Of a stretch of 64,000 nucleotides of DNA, positions 29,781 to 38,374 are shown piece after piece; within the stretch, counting starts at the first letter, position 1; every line of letters starts with the position of its first letter. The position numbers and the translations under genes were made by a program. The notes beneath the pieces were generated by a model. That model was given only the letters and a program-made list of their open reading frames with translations, was not told the origin of the DNA and made no database searches. Source of the stretch: Leptospira inadai serovar Lyme str. 10 (GTDB lineage: Bacteria > Spirochaetota > Leptospiria > Leptospirales > Leptospiraceae); the NCBI RefSeq assembly GCF_000243675.2, contig NZ_AHMM02000024.1:248001-312000 (forward strand). The letters are read 5' to 3'.

Positions 29781-30317
29781 TTATAGAATCGACCATGAAA
29801 TTGCCCCTCTCGCCAAATAGAATATGGTCGGTTCGAGAGTATTAGCTATCGATATTTGCTTATTAAAAAAGTCTATCTCCCTACAAAAAATGGAAGCTTT
29901 TGGTCGTGGCGGCATTTTACCTTTCCAAAACAAAGATAAAACTTTCTGCCAAATGAGATTTTGGTCCATTTCAATTAAGTATACTATAAGGAGATTAATT
30001 GAAACTCCGTGAGCAAGAGATAAGGTTTTTAATTCTTGATAATCTTCTTCAAATGGCCGGTAACTGTAGCGAATCAAATTTAATCCTCTATCCTGAAACG
30101 TAATCCGAAGTCGATTTTTACAAAGACGTTCGTTATGGTGCAGCAACAATTTGTACCTAGATAGCAAGTATTTAAGGTATTTAGAAAAGCTTCTGTTCCG
30201 TTTCAACCGAACTTTTTCCCATATTCTCGCAGGAATTAAAGCTGTAGATGGGCTATTATGACGGCGCATCGCAACGGTTTGCCTTTCCCCGTCTCGAAAT
30301 GTGGCTATCGAATACAT
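29781..30317 (-). CDS. DUF1564-like protein
   Basis: The 178-residue basic protein matches, by recollection of the family pattern, DUF1564: an N-terminal STALIPARIWEK segment, SFSKYLKYLLSRYKLLL, then RGLNLIRYSYRPFEEDYQELKTLSLAHGVSINLLIVYLIEMD. DUF1564 is almost confined to Leptospira, occurs in many copies per genome, and its short helical build resembles ribbon-helix-helix-type DNA-binding proteins; the function is not known. Met17 (30269) is an alternative start. It is a single gene downstream of the FecR-domain gene, on the same strand. Codon use is more AT-rich than the neighbours, as would fit a mobile or laterally exchanged gene. Confidence 0.7.
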   Translation of the reverse strand: MYSIATFRDGERQTVAMRRHNSPSTALIPARIWEKVRLKRNRSFSKYLKYLLSRYKLLLHHNERLCKNRLRITFQDRGLNLIRYSYRPFEEDYQELKTLSLAHGVSINLLIVYLIEMDQNLIWQKVLSLFWKGKMPPRPKASIFCREIDFFNKQISIANTLEPTIFYLARGAISWSIL

Positions 30318-30386
30318 GACGGTAACAGGTATTACTTTTACTAGGCTGCGTGAAGAAATTTTTCCAAATTCTTGAACGGAGATTTT

Positions 30387-31136
30387 TTACTCTTGATTTG
30401 CTTTTGTATTGGCATTACGCAGCAATTCTTGGTTCTTAAGAATCTGATCCCTAAGCATTTTATAATTTTCGTCCTTCATCCTACGGAACCCATCAATAAT
30501 TTTCATTTTATCCTTCATAAATGCTTGCAAAGGCTGTTTTAGTAATCCTGTAGGAGAAACGACTATCTCTTCGTCCGAATGGACGGACATCGTGCTATTG
30601 GAATCAGTCGAAACATCTACTTCTCCTTCTTTCACAAAAATGCCATTTGGAATATTTGAGTCTTCATGATCGGGATTACTTGCGCGTATTTGCTCCGACT
30701 CCTCGCCGATAACAAATTGAGTACCTCGTACCCCTGCAGTATAGGAAGCCGATGTAATGACAAAGTTTTCCTTTTTTGAACTTTTATCCACTTTTGCAAA
30801 AACTTTTCCGGAAACAAGGTCAATCGTTGATTTATTTTCCTTCGCCGACGAAGAAAGTTCTGAAATTTGAATTTTAGTATATGGTGATATCCTGATGACT
30901 GAATTTGATCCAACCTGGAGATCTACCTTACCTTTGAGCGTTTCGATTTGATCCTGCCTTTTCAAAACCATATTCTTTTTTATTTCGCTTCTTTTGCCAT
31001 TCTGAATATAAAAAGCGTCTCCGGCAACGAAAAGGACCACGCCAATTTCTTCGGCCGGTTCGATAGACGAAATTGCTATCACTAATCCTATACAGAAACT
31101 CCTAATTAATTGCTGACCAACTGCGCGAACTTTCAT
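30387..31136 (-). CDS. Exported FecR-domain protein
   Basis: The 249-residue protein starts with a signal peptide or anchor (about 10-28) and then a FecR domain (about 35-170): VVLFVAGDAFYIQNGKR, SVIRISPYTKIQISEL, GKVFAKV, and ASYTAGVRGTQFVIG, which is the family's conserved close. A charged helical tail follows. Short FecR proteins without the cytoplasmic anti-sigma segment are common in Leptospira; they may bind ligands or cell-wall components rather than a sigma factor. AAGG lies 8 nt before the ATG. A larger FecR/ECF-sigma pair sits 2 kb upstream. Confidence 0.82.
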   Translation of the reverse strand: MKVRAVGQQLIRSFCIGLVIAISSIEPAEEIGVVLFVAGDAFYIQNGKRSEIKKNMVLKRQDQIETLKGKVDLQVGSNSVIRISPYTKIQISELSSSAKENKSTIDLVSGKVFAKVDKSSKKENFVITSASYTAGVRGTQFVIGEESEQIRASNPDHEDSNIPNGIFVKEGEVDVSTDSNSTMSVHSDEEIVVSPTGLLKQPLQAFMKDKMKIIDGFRRMKDENYKMLRDQILKNQELLRNANTKANQE

Positions 31137-31239
31137 ATGATTACCTTCTTAATTTGTCCGTTGCAGGTAAAACCGCACGGAGAGAAGTAAACTTTAAGTT
31201 ACAATTTTCAAAAAATATAGCAGTCTATACAGAATTAAC

Positions 31240-32328
31240 TCAACAATTTTTCGCCTTTTTCGGCTCAAAAGGAACATGATTTACAGTGTAGGATAAATGA
31301 CTTTTACTATCAACTGAATGCACACTTTCCCACTTGAGGGTCTTCTCTTGCGCGGTCACTACACCTATATTATAATTTTCATTGACGTGCACCGTGTTTT
31401 TTCCTTCTTGAATACGCCGGGCGACAAAATCCGTGTGTTCACGCCATCTCCGACTTAAAATTTCGGAAGATATTTTGATGGAATCCTCAATTCTCAATTT
31501 CCCGATTTCTAATATCCCGGAGTCGATATCAAACCCTATACTATTTCGAGCTGCCAATATCGCTGCTAAGGAAGTTGTTCCCGTTCCGACAAACGGATCT
31601 AAAACTATATCCCCCTTTATCGATAACATATTCACCAATCTGTAAGCGAATTCGAGGGGAAAAGCAGCCGTTCTGTTTCGTGTAGTTGTTCCTACATCTT
31701 TAATAATCTGCTTCTCACCTTTAATTTCCCATATATCGGAAAACCATTTATTCCGTTCTTCCCAAAAAAAAGCACTCTCGCGGCGAAGTTCTAATTCAGC
31801 TTTCGAGAATATTCTTTTGCTTCCTTTTCGGAAGATTAAAATATATTCATGTTCGTAAGTTACGTATGCCCCGACGGGAAACATTCCGGATCCCATAAAT
31901 TTAGTCGGCGAATTCGTTTGCTTTCGCCATAGGATATCGGGAAGACAGTTAAGACCTATCTTACGGCAGGACTGAAGAATTCGAGAATGATTTGAAAATA
32001 ATCGGAACTCTTGTTTAAAGCTGCGCGTTGCGTCGCCAATATTAATAACAAGAATCCCGCCTTCTTTTAATACCCGGAAACTCTCCTTCCAAACTGCATC
32101 GAGTTGCAAGTGCATTCTCTCGAAAGCGTCATTCGCTTTATCTTCCAGAAGAAATTTTTTTATTTTAACATCCCATTGCGTAAAGAGGTTGTCCCACATT
32201 TGGACCATCGGATAGGGCGGTGAAGTTAAGATCAGATTTACGCTCTGATCTTTCACGGCTTTCATTCTACGAGAATCCTTCAAGTGAAAGATATGAGTAG
32301 TTTGGGTAGGAACGATCGAATCAATCAC
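31240..32328 (-). CDS. DNA methyltransferase, beta-class N4/N6 type
   Basis: The 362-residue enzyme has the catalytic motif TSPPYP at 35-40, then a variable central region, then the SAM-binding motif LDPFVGTGTTS near 245. Catalytic motif before SAM motif marks the beta class; SPPY is the form typical of N4-cytosine methylases though N6-adenine is possible. The start is GTG at 32328. No endonuclease gene is beside it, so it is probably an orphan or solitary methylase for gene regulation or epigenetic marking. It sits between two FecR-domain genes. The recognition sequence cannot be deduced. Confidence 0.85.
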   Translation of the reverse strand: MIDSIVPTQTTHIFHLKDSRRMKAVKDQSVNLILTSPPYPMVQMWDNLFTQWDVKIKKFLLEDKANDAFERMHLQLDAVWKESFRVLKEGGILVINIGDATRSFKQEFRLFSNHSRILQSCRKIGLNCLPDILWRKQTNSPTKFMGSGMFPVGAYVTYEHEYILIFRKGSKRIFSKAELELRRESAFFWEERNKWFSDIWEIKGEKQIIKDVGTTTRNRTAAFPLEFAYRLVNMLSIKGDIVLDPFVGTGTTSLAAILAARNSIGFDIDSGILEIGKLRIEDSIKISSEILSRRWREHTDFVARRIQEGKNTVHVNENYNIGVVTAQEKTLKWESVHSVDSKSHLSYTVNHVPFEPKKAKNC

Positions 32329-32446
32329 TTTGTTTTCTCGAAACCAAGCGGATTAGGCTCTATCTTTCGGGAAACGAATCGGGGAAATAGAGAATAAAAA
32401 ATATTTAAAGAAAGTGAATGCATAGGACCTTCAGCTCAGTCATTCT

Positions 32447-33007
32447 TCACTTTTTGCCATGCATCCTTTCATCGATCACTTTATTTAACAATTCCGCCAA
32501 TTCCTGAAATTCATCTCCCTGGCGTAACCTTATTCTTTCGACCGGTTCTCCCGCTAATAAGGATCTTAAATTCTTTTTAATATTATAAATCGGTCCTGCC
32601 ATTTTATGCGAGTATACAATCACAAATATGGCGGAGAGAAAGAGATATAAAAGTGAAAATAAAAGGATCCCTCTAAACTGAATAGTGAACATGTCAAGGC
32701 TATGATCGTAATCGGGAAGAGCAATGTCCCGTTCGACAAATTTTTCCTTCTCCTCACCATTCACGAACTCGAATCCTTTTTGATAGACTTTAACCGTATC
32801 TTCCCGAAGCCGAAAAACGACACCTTTATCATACTTTGTGGAATGCGTCCAAAAGAGAAATCCTAGGGTAAGGAATAACCCCAAAAGAAAGAGAAGCGAA
32901 AAATTCAGAAAGAATCGTAATTGAAAATCCTTATCTATAAGGTAATTGGCAAGGTGTCTCTTATACTTAGAGGACTTATGAGATGAATTGGGGGTTTCTT
33001 CCGGCAT
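32447..33007 (-). CDS. Membrane protein with HAMP-like domain
   Basis: The 186-residue protein from the ATG at 33007 (AAGGG at 8 nt) has two membrane helices (about 28-50 and 112-135) around a short periplasmic loop, followed by a HAMP-like segment (KMAGPIYNIKKNLRSLL, ending RLRQGDEFQELAELLNKVID). It has no output domain, so it may relay signals by contact with another protein. The frame is open 48 nt further up to 33055. Relatives in Leptospira are annotated as signal proteins. It lies 13 nt after the FecR anti-sigma-type gene when the longer start is used and likely belongs to that operon. Confidence 0.78.
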   Translation of the reverse strand: MPEETPNSSHKSSKYKRHLANYLIDKDFQLRFFLNFSLLFLLGLFLTLGFLFWTHSTKYDKGVVFRLREDTVKVYQKGFEFVNGEEKEKFVERDIALPDYDHSLDMFTIQFRGILLFSLLYLFLSAIFVIVYSHKMAGPIYNIKKNLRSLLAGEPVERIRLRQGDEFQELAELLNKVIDERMHGKK

Positions 33008-33068
33008 TGCAATTCCCTTCTTAGGTAGCTTCCAGGGGAAATTACCCCGTGTCAAAAATAATTCTTAT

Positions 33069-34097
33069 TTACCGAACTTGAATCACTTCCTGAACACTAT
33101 CTCTAGGAATCCGAATTTCCTTTTGGAGCGTCTGAAGATATAGAAAATCTCCATCCATATCGATGATGACTCCTTCTAACGAAGATCTATCAGTCAAAAC
33201 TACTCTCTCAAATCTTTGGTATTCCTTAAAAAGTTCGTCCTTTGTCGAAAACGATTTAGTAGTGTCCCGAGGAATCTCTTCCACCTTCAGCCGCGTAAAT
33301 TCCTCGCTTAGCTCAGTTAACTCGGAGGAAGTTAGGAAGGATCTCTGGAAGCCTTTAGAATTTAGACGAATCCTCTGACCAGGTTCCAACACCTGTTCAC
33401 CCTTATCTGCTTCGCTACCTCGGATAGCGGCTACCCTACCTTCTAACACTGAAACCTGGGTTCCAAACTGAGCACTTTCCGTTATCGAAAATTTCGTACC
33501 CCTAACTTCAACAATTCCGTTCGAAGTAAGAATTTTAAAATCCTCTTTTTTTAGATTCTTGTGAATGTGTGCGAGAAGTTTTCCCGAATGCAATCGAAAC
33601 GTTTTCTTTTGGTCGTCCACTACCTCAAAGTCGGTCTCAGGATCCAAAAGTATCGCTTCCCCCCTCGCGACTGAAAGAGAAACGTTCGAATTCCGATCAG
33701 TAGATAGAACTTGTCCTTTCCCTACATTCTCACCTTCGTTAAGAGCTAAACGATCATTTGAACCAGCGGCAGAAAGATACACTTTACCGTTTATCCGGAC
33801 TACAAGAATAGAAGAGTCCGTAGACGTTTGCTTGAGAGCTTTCCCAGTTTTAAAAAGAAAAAGTAACGGAGCAATAAGAATAAAGGCCGCTGCAAGAAAA
33901 TACCAGACTTTATACCTAAATATTCTTATGTTTGTCGCTCCCGCCTTTTTGTAAATTTCTTCGAAAGAAGAATTTGTGAGAGGTTGGTTTCCCCAAGATT
34001 TGGCGATAAGAGAATTCAACATATCGATCGACGGAGTTAAATCATTTGCTCCACCTTCAATCGCTTCCCTTATTCTTTTTTCCAACTCTTCGTCCAT
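33069..34097 (-). CDS. FecR-domain membrane protein, candidate anti-sigma factor
   Basis: From the ATG at 34097 the product has 342 residues: a cytoplasmic part of about 60 residues, one membrane helix (VWYFLAAAFILIAPLLFLF), and a periplasmic FecR domain (about 95-235) with GEAILLDPETDFEV, LHSGKLLAH and NGIVEVRGTKFSI. The frame also offers a TTG 9 nt earlier. In classical systems FecR carries a signal from an outer-membrane receptor to an ECF sigma factor. The ECF gene immediately upstream (34 nt from this ATG) supports that pairing; a TonB-dependent receptor is not present in the window. Confidence 0.85.
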   Translation of the reverse strand: MDEELEKRIREAIEGGANDLTPSIDMLNSLIAKSWGNQPLTNSSFEEIYKKAGATNIRIFRYKVWYFLAAAFILIAPLLFLFKTGKALKQTSTDSSILVVRINGKVYLSAAGSNDRLALNEGENVGKGQVLSTDRNSNVSLSVARGEAILLDPETDFEVVDDQKKTFRLHSGKLLAHIHKNLKKEDFKILTSNGIVEVRGTKFSITESAQFGTQVSVLEGRVAAIRGSEADKGEQVLEPGQRIRLNSKGFQRSFLTSSELTELSEEFTRLKVEEIPRDTTKSFSTKDELFKEYQRFERVVLTDRSSLEGVIIDMDGDFLYLQTLQKEIRIPRDSVQEVIQVR

Positions 34098-34130
34098 TCT
34101 CTCCAACTCTTTCTCTCTAATATCTGCGCA

Positions 34131-34655
34131 TCATGCTCCAGGAAGTATTTGACGTTCCTTTGCAATTTCTAAAAGCTTCCCAGTAGCCCGAACGACCAAA
34201 CGTGATGCTGTAGCAACGGAAATCCCCATTACTTCGGCAATATCAGTTAACGTATAATTTTCAATATTCTTTAAAACGATCGCATATCTCTCGTCCTCTT
34301 GAAGTGCACCAAGGCAATCCTTGAGCCTTGCTTCCAAGTCGGAGAGTTCCGCTTTACGAACAAATGTCGGACCTTCTTCCCGAAAGACTCCCATATCCTC
34401 CGTTCCAGCTTCCCGTACGGTGGAAAATTTCTTTGCATGGTTAATTGAACGATTTCTAGCTATCGTATATAGAAGTTTAAGGGATTGTTCCCGGTTGAGA
34501 TCAGAATCTGCATACTTCTTAAAGAAGTTAAGGAAAGTATCCTGCATTAGGTCAGAGGCAATCTCCGGATTTCCGGTATATTTATATAGGAAATCAAAAA
34601 TTCTCCCACTGGACTCCCGATAAAGGGTTTCCATAAAATCTTTCCGGGACTCCAT
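34131..34655 (-). CDS. ECF-type RNA polymerase sigma factor
   Basis: The 174-residue protein has sigma region 2 (about 10-75: DFLYKYTGNPEIASDLMQDTFLNFFKK) and region 4 (about 110-165: YTLTDIAEVMGISVATASRLVVRATGKL), with no region 3, as in ECF factors. It would direct RNA polymerase to promoters controlled by the FecR-like membrane protein encoded downstream. It is the first gene of this minus-strand unit, with a 169-bp upstream region. The target promoters are unknown; autoregulation is common in this class. Confidence 0.92.
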   Translation of the reverse strand: MESRKDFMETLYRESSGRIFDFLYKYTGNPEIASDLMQDTFLNFFKKYADSDLNREQSLKLLYTIARNRSINHAKKFSTVREAGTEDMGVFREEGPTFVRKAELSDLEARLKDCLGALQEDERYAIVLKNIENYTLTDIAEVMGISVATASRLVVRATGKLLEIAKERQILPGA

Positions 34656-34824
34656 TCAGCAATAATCCTAGCTGGAAAACCTAATTCAAGTCATTTCCGA
34701 GCCCAACAGGCGTTTGCTCCTTTTCCGATCTCTTTCACCTCCAGTGTTTTTATGCGTTCAATTTTTTTAACACCTAAGGAAAAAGCTTTTTCCAAGAAGA
34801 GGAAGTTTTTCTAAAAAAAATCGC

Positions 34825-35577
34825 CTAAGGAATCTTATTTAAGCTCCAGTCGTACTCTTTAAATTTGATCGAAGTTTCAGGGGGAATTGCTGATCCGCTA
34901 TTTTTATTATAAAAGTCGATCAGGCTGCCTCCATCCCGAGTGAAATCCTCTTTGAACCAATCGAAGATTTTGCAGAGATAAAGAGTTTTCTGCGGGAAAT
35001 CGTAATAGTTCCTACTAGAGTCCTTCAAAAAAGCCTTGGAAATCTTGCTCAGCTGGTCTTTGACTTGGTCCGATTTGAATGATTCGTTCAGAAGAGGAGG
35101 ACACCCCACGGAGGCACAGTTTATAGCAATATGGATTCGAGGTTCCTTAAAATCCTTTCGAAGCTTTTCGTGTTCGATCCAGTCTAAGTTCCTACGCTCC
35201 CCCAGCAGTTCGAAAAATTCCCGCTTCCACGGACTTGAAAGTAGACTTCCGATCTCCTTAATGCTTTTTACGGGAAAATGATCTAAGATCAGTTTTACGG
35301 TAAATGCATTATAGGCGTTTAAGAGGAAGGTAAGCTTTTCCGACTCATTGAATTTAGAATATTCGGCCGGAGTTACCGAACTTAAATTCTTCAGATAGGT
35401 ATCCAGAGATGAAATGTCTTTCTTAAATGCGACATAATCTACGAGCCCCTTTCTCACATGCTTCTTTAGCAAAGTATCCCAGTCAGCGTGTTTATGATCG
35501 AAAGCAGAGAGGCTCAAAGGAAGAAAAGAAACAATCAGCAAAATACAATAAGGTAGAAATCTTTGCACAAATATCAT
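34825..35577 (-). CDS. DUF547 domain exported protein
   Basis: The frame is open to 35907, but the upstream part is unlike protein and the ATG at 35577 follows GAGGAAATCC, a good ribosome site; that start gives 250 residues with a signal peptide (IFVQRFLPYCILLIVSFLPLSLSA). The mature protein is a DUF547 domain (about 30-245), with FLLNAYNAFTVKLIL, PRIHIAINCASVGCPPL and FDWFKEDF. DUF547 proteins are widespread in spirochaetes and proteobacteria and have a papain-like fold signature (Cys, His), but no activity has been shown. It is divergent from the small exported gene to its right. Confidence 0.85.
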   Translation of the reverse strand: MIFVQRFLPYCILLIVSFLPLSLSAFDHKHADWDTLLKKHVRKGLVDYVAFKKDISSLDTYLKNLSSVTPAEYSKFNESEKLTFLLNAYNAFTVKLILDHFPVKSIKEIGSLLSSPWKREFFELLGERRNLDWIEHEKLRKDFKEPRIHIAINCASVGCPPLLNESFKSDQVKDQLSKISKAFLKDSSRNYYDFPQKTLYLCKIFDWFKEDFTRDGGSLIDFYNKNSGSAIPPETSIKFKEYDWSLNKIP

Positions 35578-35696
35578 ACGGATTTCCTCGCTTTGGAAAT
35601 AGATCCTTCTGGACTCGAAGAAAACTACTTTTTTTGGAAAAAGTCTACGGTTTCTGGTACAAGAAAATCCATCAAGAAAAAGAGGTCTCGAATAAA

Positions 35697-35729
35697 ATGA
35701 CCGATATTGTATACGAAACGACTCGATGA
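35697..35729 (+). CDS. Possible 10-codon leader peptide
   Basis: An ATG preceded by AGAGGT starts MTDIVYETTR and stops at TGA, overlapping the ATG of the next gene as ATGA. The downstream gene has no ribosome site of its own, so this could be a translational-coupling leader. Low certainty. Confidence 0.25.
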   Translation: MTDIVYETTR

Positions 35730-36034
35730 CATCCCTAAACGCAAAATTCGGCTTGTTACTTATTGTAATTCTTCTTCTGGACTTCGAGCAAGTCGGATCT
35801 TCCCCTACGAATGTCTTTCCCAAAGAACCGTCCGAATCAAAACCGCTAGTACGAGTTCTCCCTGCCTTTAGGAAGGAAGAATGCGACTGGGCAATCCGCT
35901 GGGACATCTGTTTAAAATGTATTAAAAACGGAATTCGGTATGCGCAAAGAATTCATTTCTTTCCATCGGGGCCCTATCGAGAGCACGGCTGTTATACGGA
36001 AGAAAGAGGATTTTTTCTTTTGGAAGAAGATTAG
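35726..36034 (+). CDS. Small exported cysteine-containing protein
   Basis: The 102-residue product starts with a signal peptide (about 8-26, LLLIVILLLDF). The mature part has four cysteines within ECDWAIRWDICLKCI and HGCYTEE, enough for two disulfides outside the cytoplasm. No family recognised. It is divergent from the DUF547 gene, has no ribosome site directly before the ATG, and overlaps the stop of a 10-codon ORF. The hairpin at 36072-36091 may terminate it. Confidence 0.5.
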   Translation: MTSLNAKFGLLLIVILLLDFEQVGSSPTNVFPKEPSESKPLVRVLPAFRKEECDWAIRWDICLKCIKNGIRYAQRIHFFPSGPYREHGCYTEERGFFLLEED

Positions 36035-36071
36035 AAATATATGTGAAAGAGAAAAGATAAAAACCCAGGAA

Positions 36072-36091
36072 CCCTCCGGTCGTAGGGAGGG
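36072..36091. terminator. GC-rich hairpin between convergent genes
   Basis: CCCTCC (36072-36077) pairs with GGAGGG (36086-36091) over an 8-base loop. It lies between the stops of the plus-strand exported gene and the minus-strand lipoprotein gene. No T-tract follows, so termination is plausible but not certain. Confidence 0.35.
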
Positions 36092-36113
36092 CCCTAGATA
36101 TTTGAAATAGAAC

Positions 36114-36392
36114 TTATTTCTTACAGACTGCGAGGGCTTGGATATCCTTCGCCGACTTAAGACAACTTAATTCATACTTACCCGACATACATTCCTTAAG
36201 CAACATAGGGGCAAGAGAAGGACGAAGCGAATTTAATTTCTCGATTTCTTCAGTCGATTTACCTTCGGTAAGATTCTTGAATAAGTCGTTTACTACGGGT
36301 TCGCATTCCGCTTGGCTAACCTTCGGGCCGCCACAGGAAACAAGTACTGCGAGGACAAGCGCGGGGAAAATAACGAAGGATAGTTTTTTCAT
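36114..36392 (-). CDS. Small four-cysteine lipoprotein (TIGR04454-like)
   Basis: The 92-residue precursor has a lipoprotein signal with lipobox LVSC, so the mature protein begins with a lipidated cysteine at about position 20. The rest is helical with cysteines in QAECEPV, LKECMSG, LSCLKS and AVCKK. This matches my memory of a small lipoprotein family (TIGR04454) found repeatedly in Leptospira. Location would be the inner or outer membrane; function unknown. It follows the GH5 gene on the same strand after about 75 bp, but with its own likely promoter. Confidence 0.72.
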   Translation of the reverse strand: MKKLSFVIFPALVLAVLVSCGGPKVSQAECEPVVNDLFKNLTEGKSTEEIEKLNSLRPSLAPMLLKECMSGKYELSCLKSAKDIQALAVCKK

Positions 36393-36466
36393 GTAAAACC
36401 TCTGCTTTTGGTTCTTTTAAGTAGTTTAAACTTCGCCATTTTACCGCCTCCCCTCCTTCTGGAAAG

Positions 36467-38368
36467 TTATTTTTTGGACGGCAGAACGGTTATGCCATAA
36501 TGGGAAATTCCCTTTTCTCCCTTGAATGATAAAAGTCGTCTTTTGGAGTCAAATTTGAACGTTCCAGCGTTCACTAAAACTTCGAATCCTTTTTTATAGT
36601 GAATATCCGGTAAGAAAATTTCAGCTCCCGGCAATTCTTCTCCGTCTTTACGGAAAGAATACTTGAACAAGGATTTTTCCATATCAAAGTGGGTAGCTTC
36701 CGGAATTCCTTTGGTTCGAATCGGATACGGTCTAGAAAACGCTTGGACGGCTCGTCCTCCGTCGGGGTCGATATCATACGGAGTATCTAGGGAGAAGAGA
36801 GATAAATCCTCCTCATTCCATCTGTCGCCCAAACTATGGGTATTATCGGGAGTATAGTTCCATAAAGTATAATGCACAAATTGTTTTTCTAATGGAATCA
36901 ACATGCGGTCTAGGGCCGATTTTAAGGGTCCATATTCCTTATTTAAAAATGCCGTTCTTCCGTTAAGATCCATAGGAATCCCGGTCTCACCGATAACCGT
37001 AGGGCAATTTCCCATTCTCTTCAAAGACATTTCCTTGATCATCCTTACCGTATCTTCATAGGCATATTGAACGGTTCTTTTGCCGAATACCGGTTTTTGT
37101 TTAAAAACATGAATCCCGAACCAAGGAATAAAACGTTTAAGCATTAATACGGAAGCGTCGTACCAGTGCGTTGCATTTACAACACCACTTTCTCCTACTT
37201 TGCTTTCCTCCTTCCATTCCATTTCCAAGCGAGTAGGATCGCTTTCTATAAAAATGAAAAATCGTTTTTGGACCGATTGAATTCGTTTCTTAAATTGCTT
37301 TATAAAAGGAGTCATATACTCGGGAAAGAACTCCACCTTTCTTCCCCGATATTTATAAAAATAATCCGATTTAAGAAGCATCGGAGCGCCGTTAGGATCG
37401 TAATCCCAAACTCCGTGATCATGCCAAACGCATCGATTTCCTTTCTTCCAAAGGGGAATCCTATGAGAATTCAATTTCGTTTTTCCGAAGTTGATTCCGG
37501 CGAATCCGAGCATATACGAATTATTCGCATTTAAAGATCTACCCTCGGAAAGAAACATCTCTTGAAACGGCGACGTCGTGACGACCTTGCCGAATCCAAA
37601 TCCGGAAAATTCTCCAAGATTTTTCTTTCCGATCCATCCCGGAGAAGGCTCGTTCAACGAATCGAATCCTATTACATTTTTATACTTTACTAATTTCTTT
37701 GCAAGTTTGCAGATAGATTCGAAATAATGTTCCTGGAGGAATTCCTGCGCGTTTTTTCCTCGAATCATCAAATGTGGAGCGAACGTTTTTCCACCGAAAA
37801 AAAGGGTAAACATCGTAGCGCACGCGTATTTTTGATAATTCAAAGGCCACGACATCCGTTCGTAATTTCTACCCTGATGATGATGGACGATGGCGGTATC
37901 CGAATCCCGAATTTTGCCGATGTCCATCCCGACTTCTTCCAGCGTCCAGCCAGGTGCACCGTCTCCGCCTGTAAACCTTGACCAAACGTCCTGATGGGGA
38001 TCTATAAAAATATAAAAACCTTTTTTCTCCGCTAGAGCTACCATCCGTTCCACATAATCCAAATAAGCAAGGTCATATTTGCCGGGCCCTTTATGCTCGA
38101 TCGCTTCCCATGTAACTAAAAATCGTAAAAAATTAAAGCCCCATTTCTTGAGACGATCGAAATGTTCTTTGGCCTGTGCTTCCTCTAGTGGCCTTCCGAC
38201 AAAAGATACGTTTCTGTGGTCGTAGAAAGTCAGAGTTTGATCGAAGTGCGTAGTTCCATCCGGGCGAAACGGAACTTTCGAGCTCCCGGAAAGATTCACT
38301 CCTCTCAATTGAAGTAAGAAGCCTTCCGAATCGTAAAAATTTCCGTTTTGAGCGGTTACTTCCAACAT
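36467..38368 (-). CDS. Glycoside hydrolase family 5, endoglycosylceramidase-like
   Basis: The 633-residue protein is a GH5 (beta/alpha)8 barrel (about 1-520) with the acid/base Glu240 in LNEPSPGW and the nucleophile Glu461 in VIGETGIP. The start (GFLLQLRGVNLSG) and the C-terminal beta domain (about 530-633) are those of endoglycosylceramidases and sterol-glucosidase-like enzymes, which cleave the sugar from glycosphingolipids or similar glycolipids. No signal peptide is seen, so it may act on cytoplasmic or membrane-inner-face lipids, or be exported differently. It starts 6 nt after the patatin-like gene; the pair may process lipids together. Confidence 0.82.
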   Translation of the reverse strand: MLEVTAQNGNFYDSEGFLLQLRGVNLSGSSKVPFRPDGTTHFDQTLTFYDHRNVSFVGRPLEEAQAKEHFDRLKKWGFNFLRFLVTWEAIEHKGPGKYDLAYLDYVERMVALAEKKGFYIFIDPHQDVWSRFTGGDGAPGWTLEEVGMDIGKIRDSDTAIVHHHQGRNYERMSWPLNYQKYACATMFTLFFGGKTFAPHLMIRGKNAQEFLQEHYFESICKLAKKLVKYKNVIGFDSLNEPSPGWIGKKNLGEFSGFGFGKVVTTSPFQEMFLSEGRSLNANNSYMLGFAGINFGKTKLNSHRIPLWKKGNRCVWHDHGVWDYDPNGAPMLLKSDYFYKYRGRKVEFFPEYMTPFIKQFKKRIQSVQKRFFIFIESDPTRLEMEWKEESKVGESGVVNATHWYDASVLMLKRFIPWFGIHVFKQKPVFGKRTVQYAYEDTVRMIKEMSLKRMGNCPTVIGETGIPMDLNGRTAFLNKEYGPLKSALDRMLIPLEKQFVHYTLWNYTPDNTHSLGDRWNEEDLSLFSLDTPYDIDPDGGRAVQAFSRPYPIRTKGIPEATHFDMEKSLFKYSFRKDGEELPGAEIFLPDIHYKKGFEVLVNAGTFKFDSKRRLLSFKGEKGISHYGITVLPSKK

Positions 38369-38374
38369 GTTTGC

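Noticed and set aside
35578..35907. Upstream extension of the DUF547 gene
   Set aside because: The ATG at 35577 has a better ribosome site and begins a signal peptide; the extension is unlike protein and overlaps the divergent gene.
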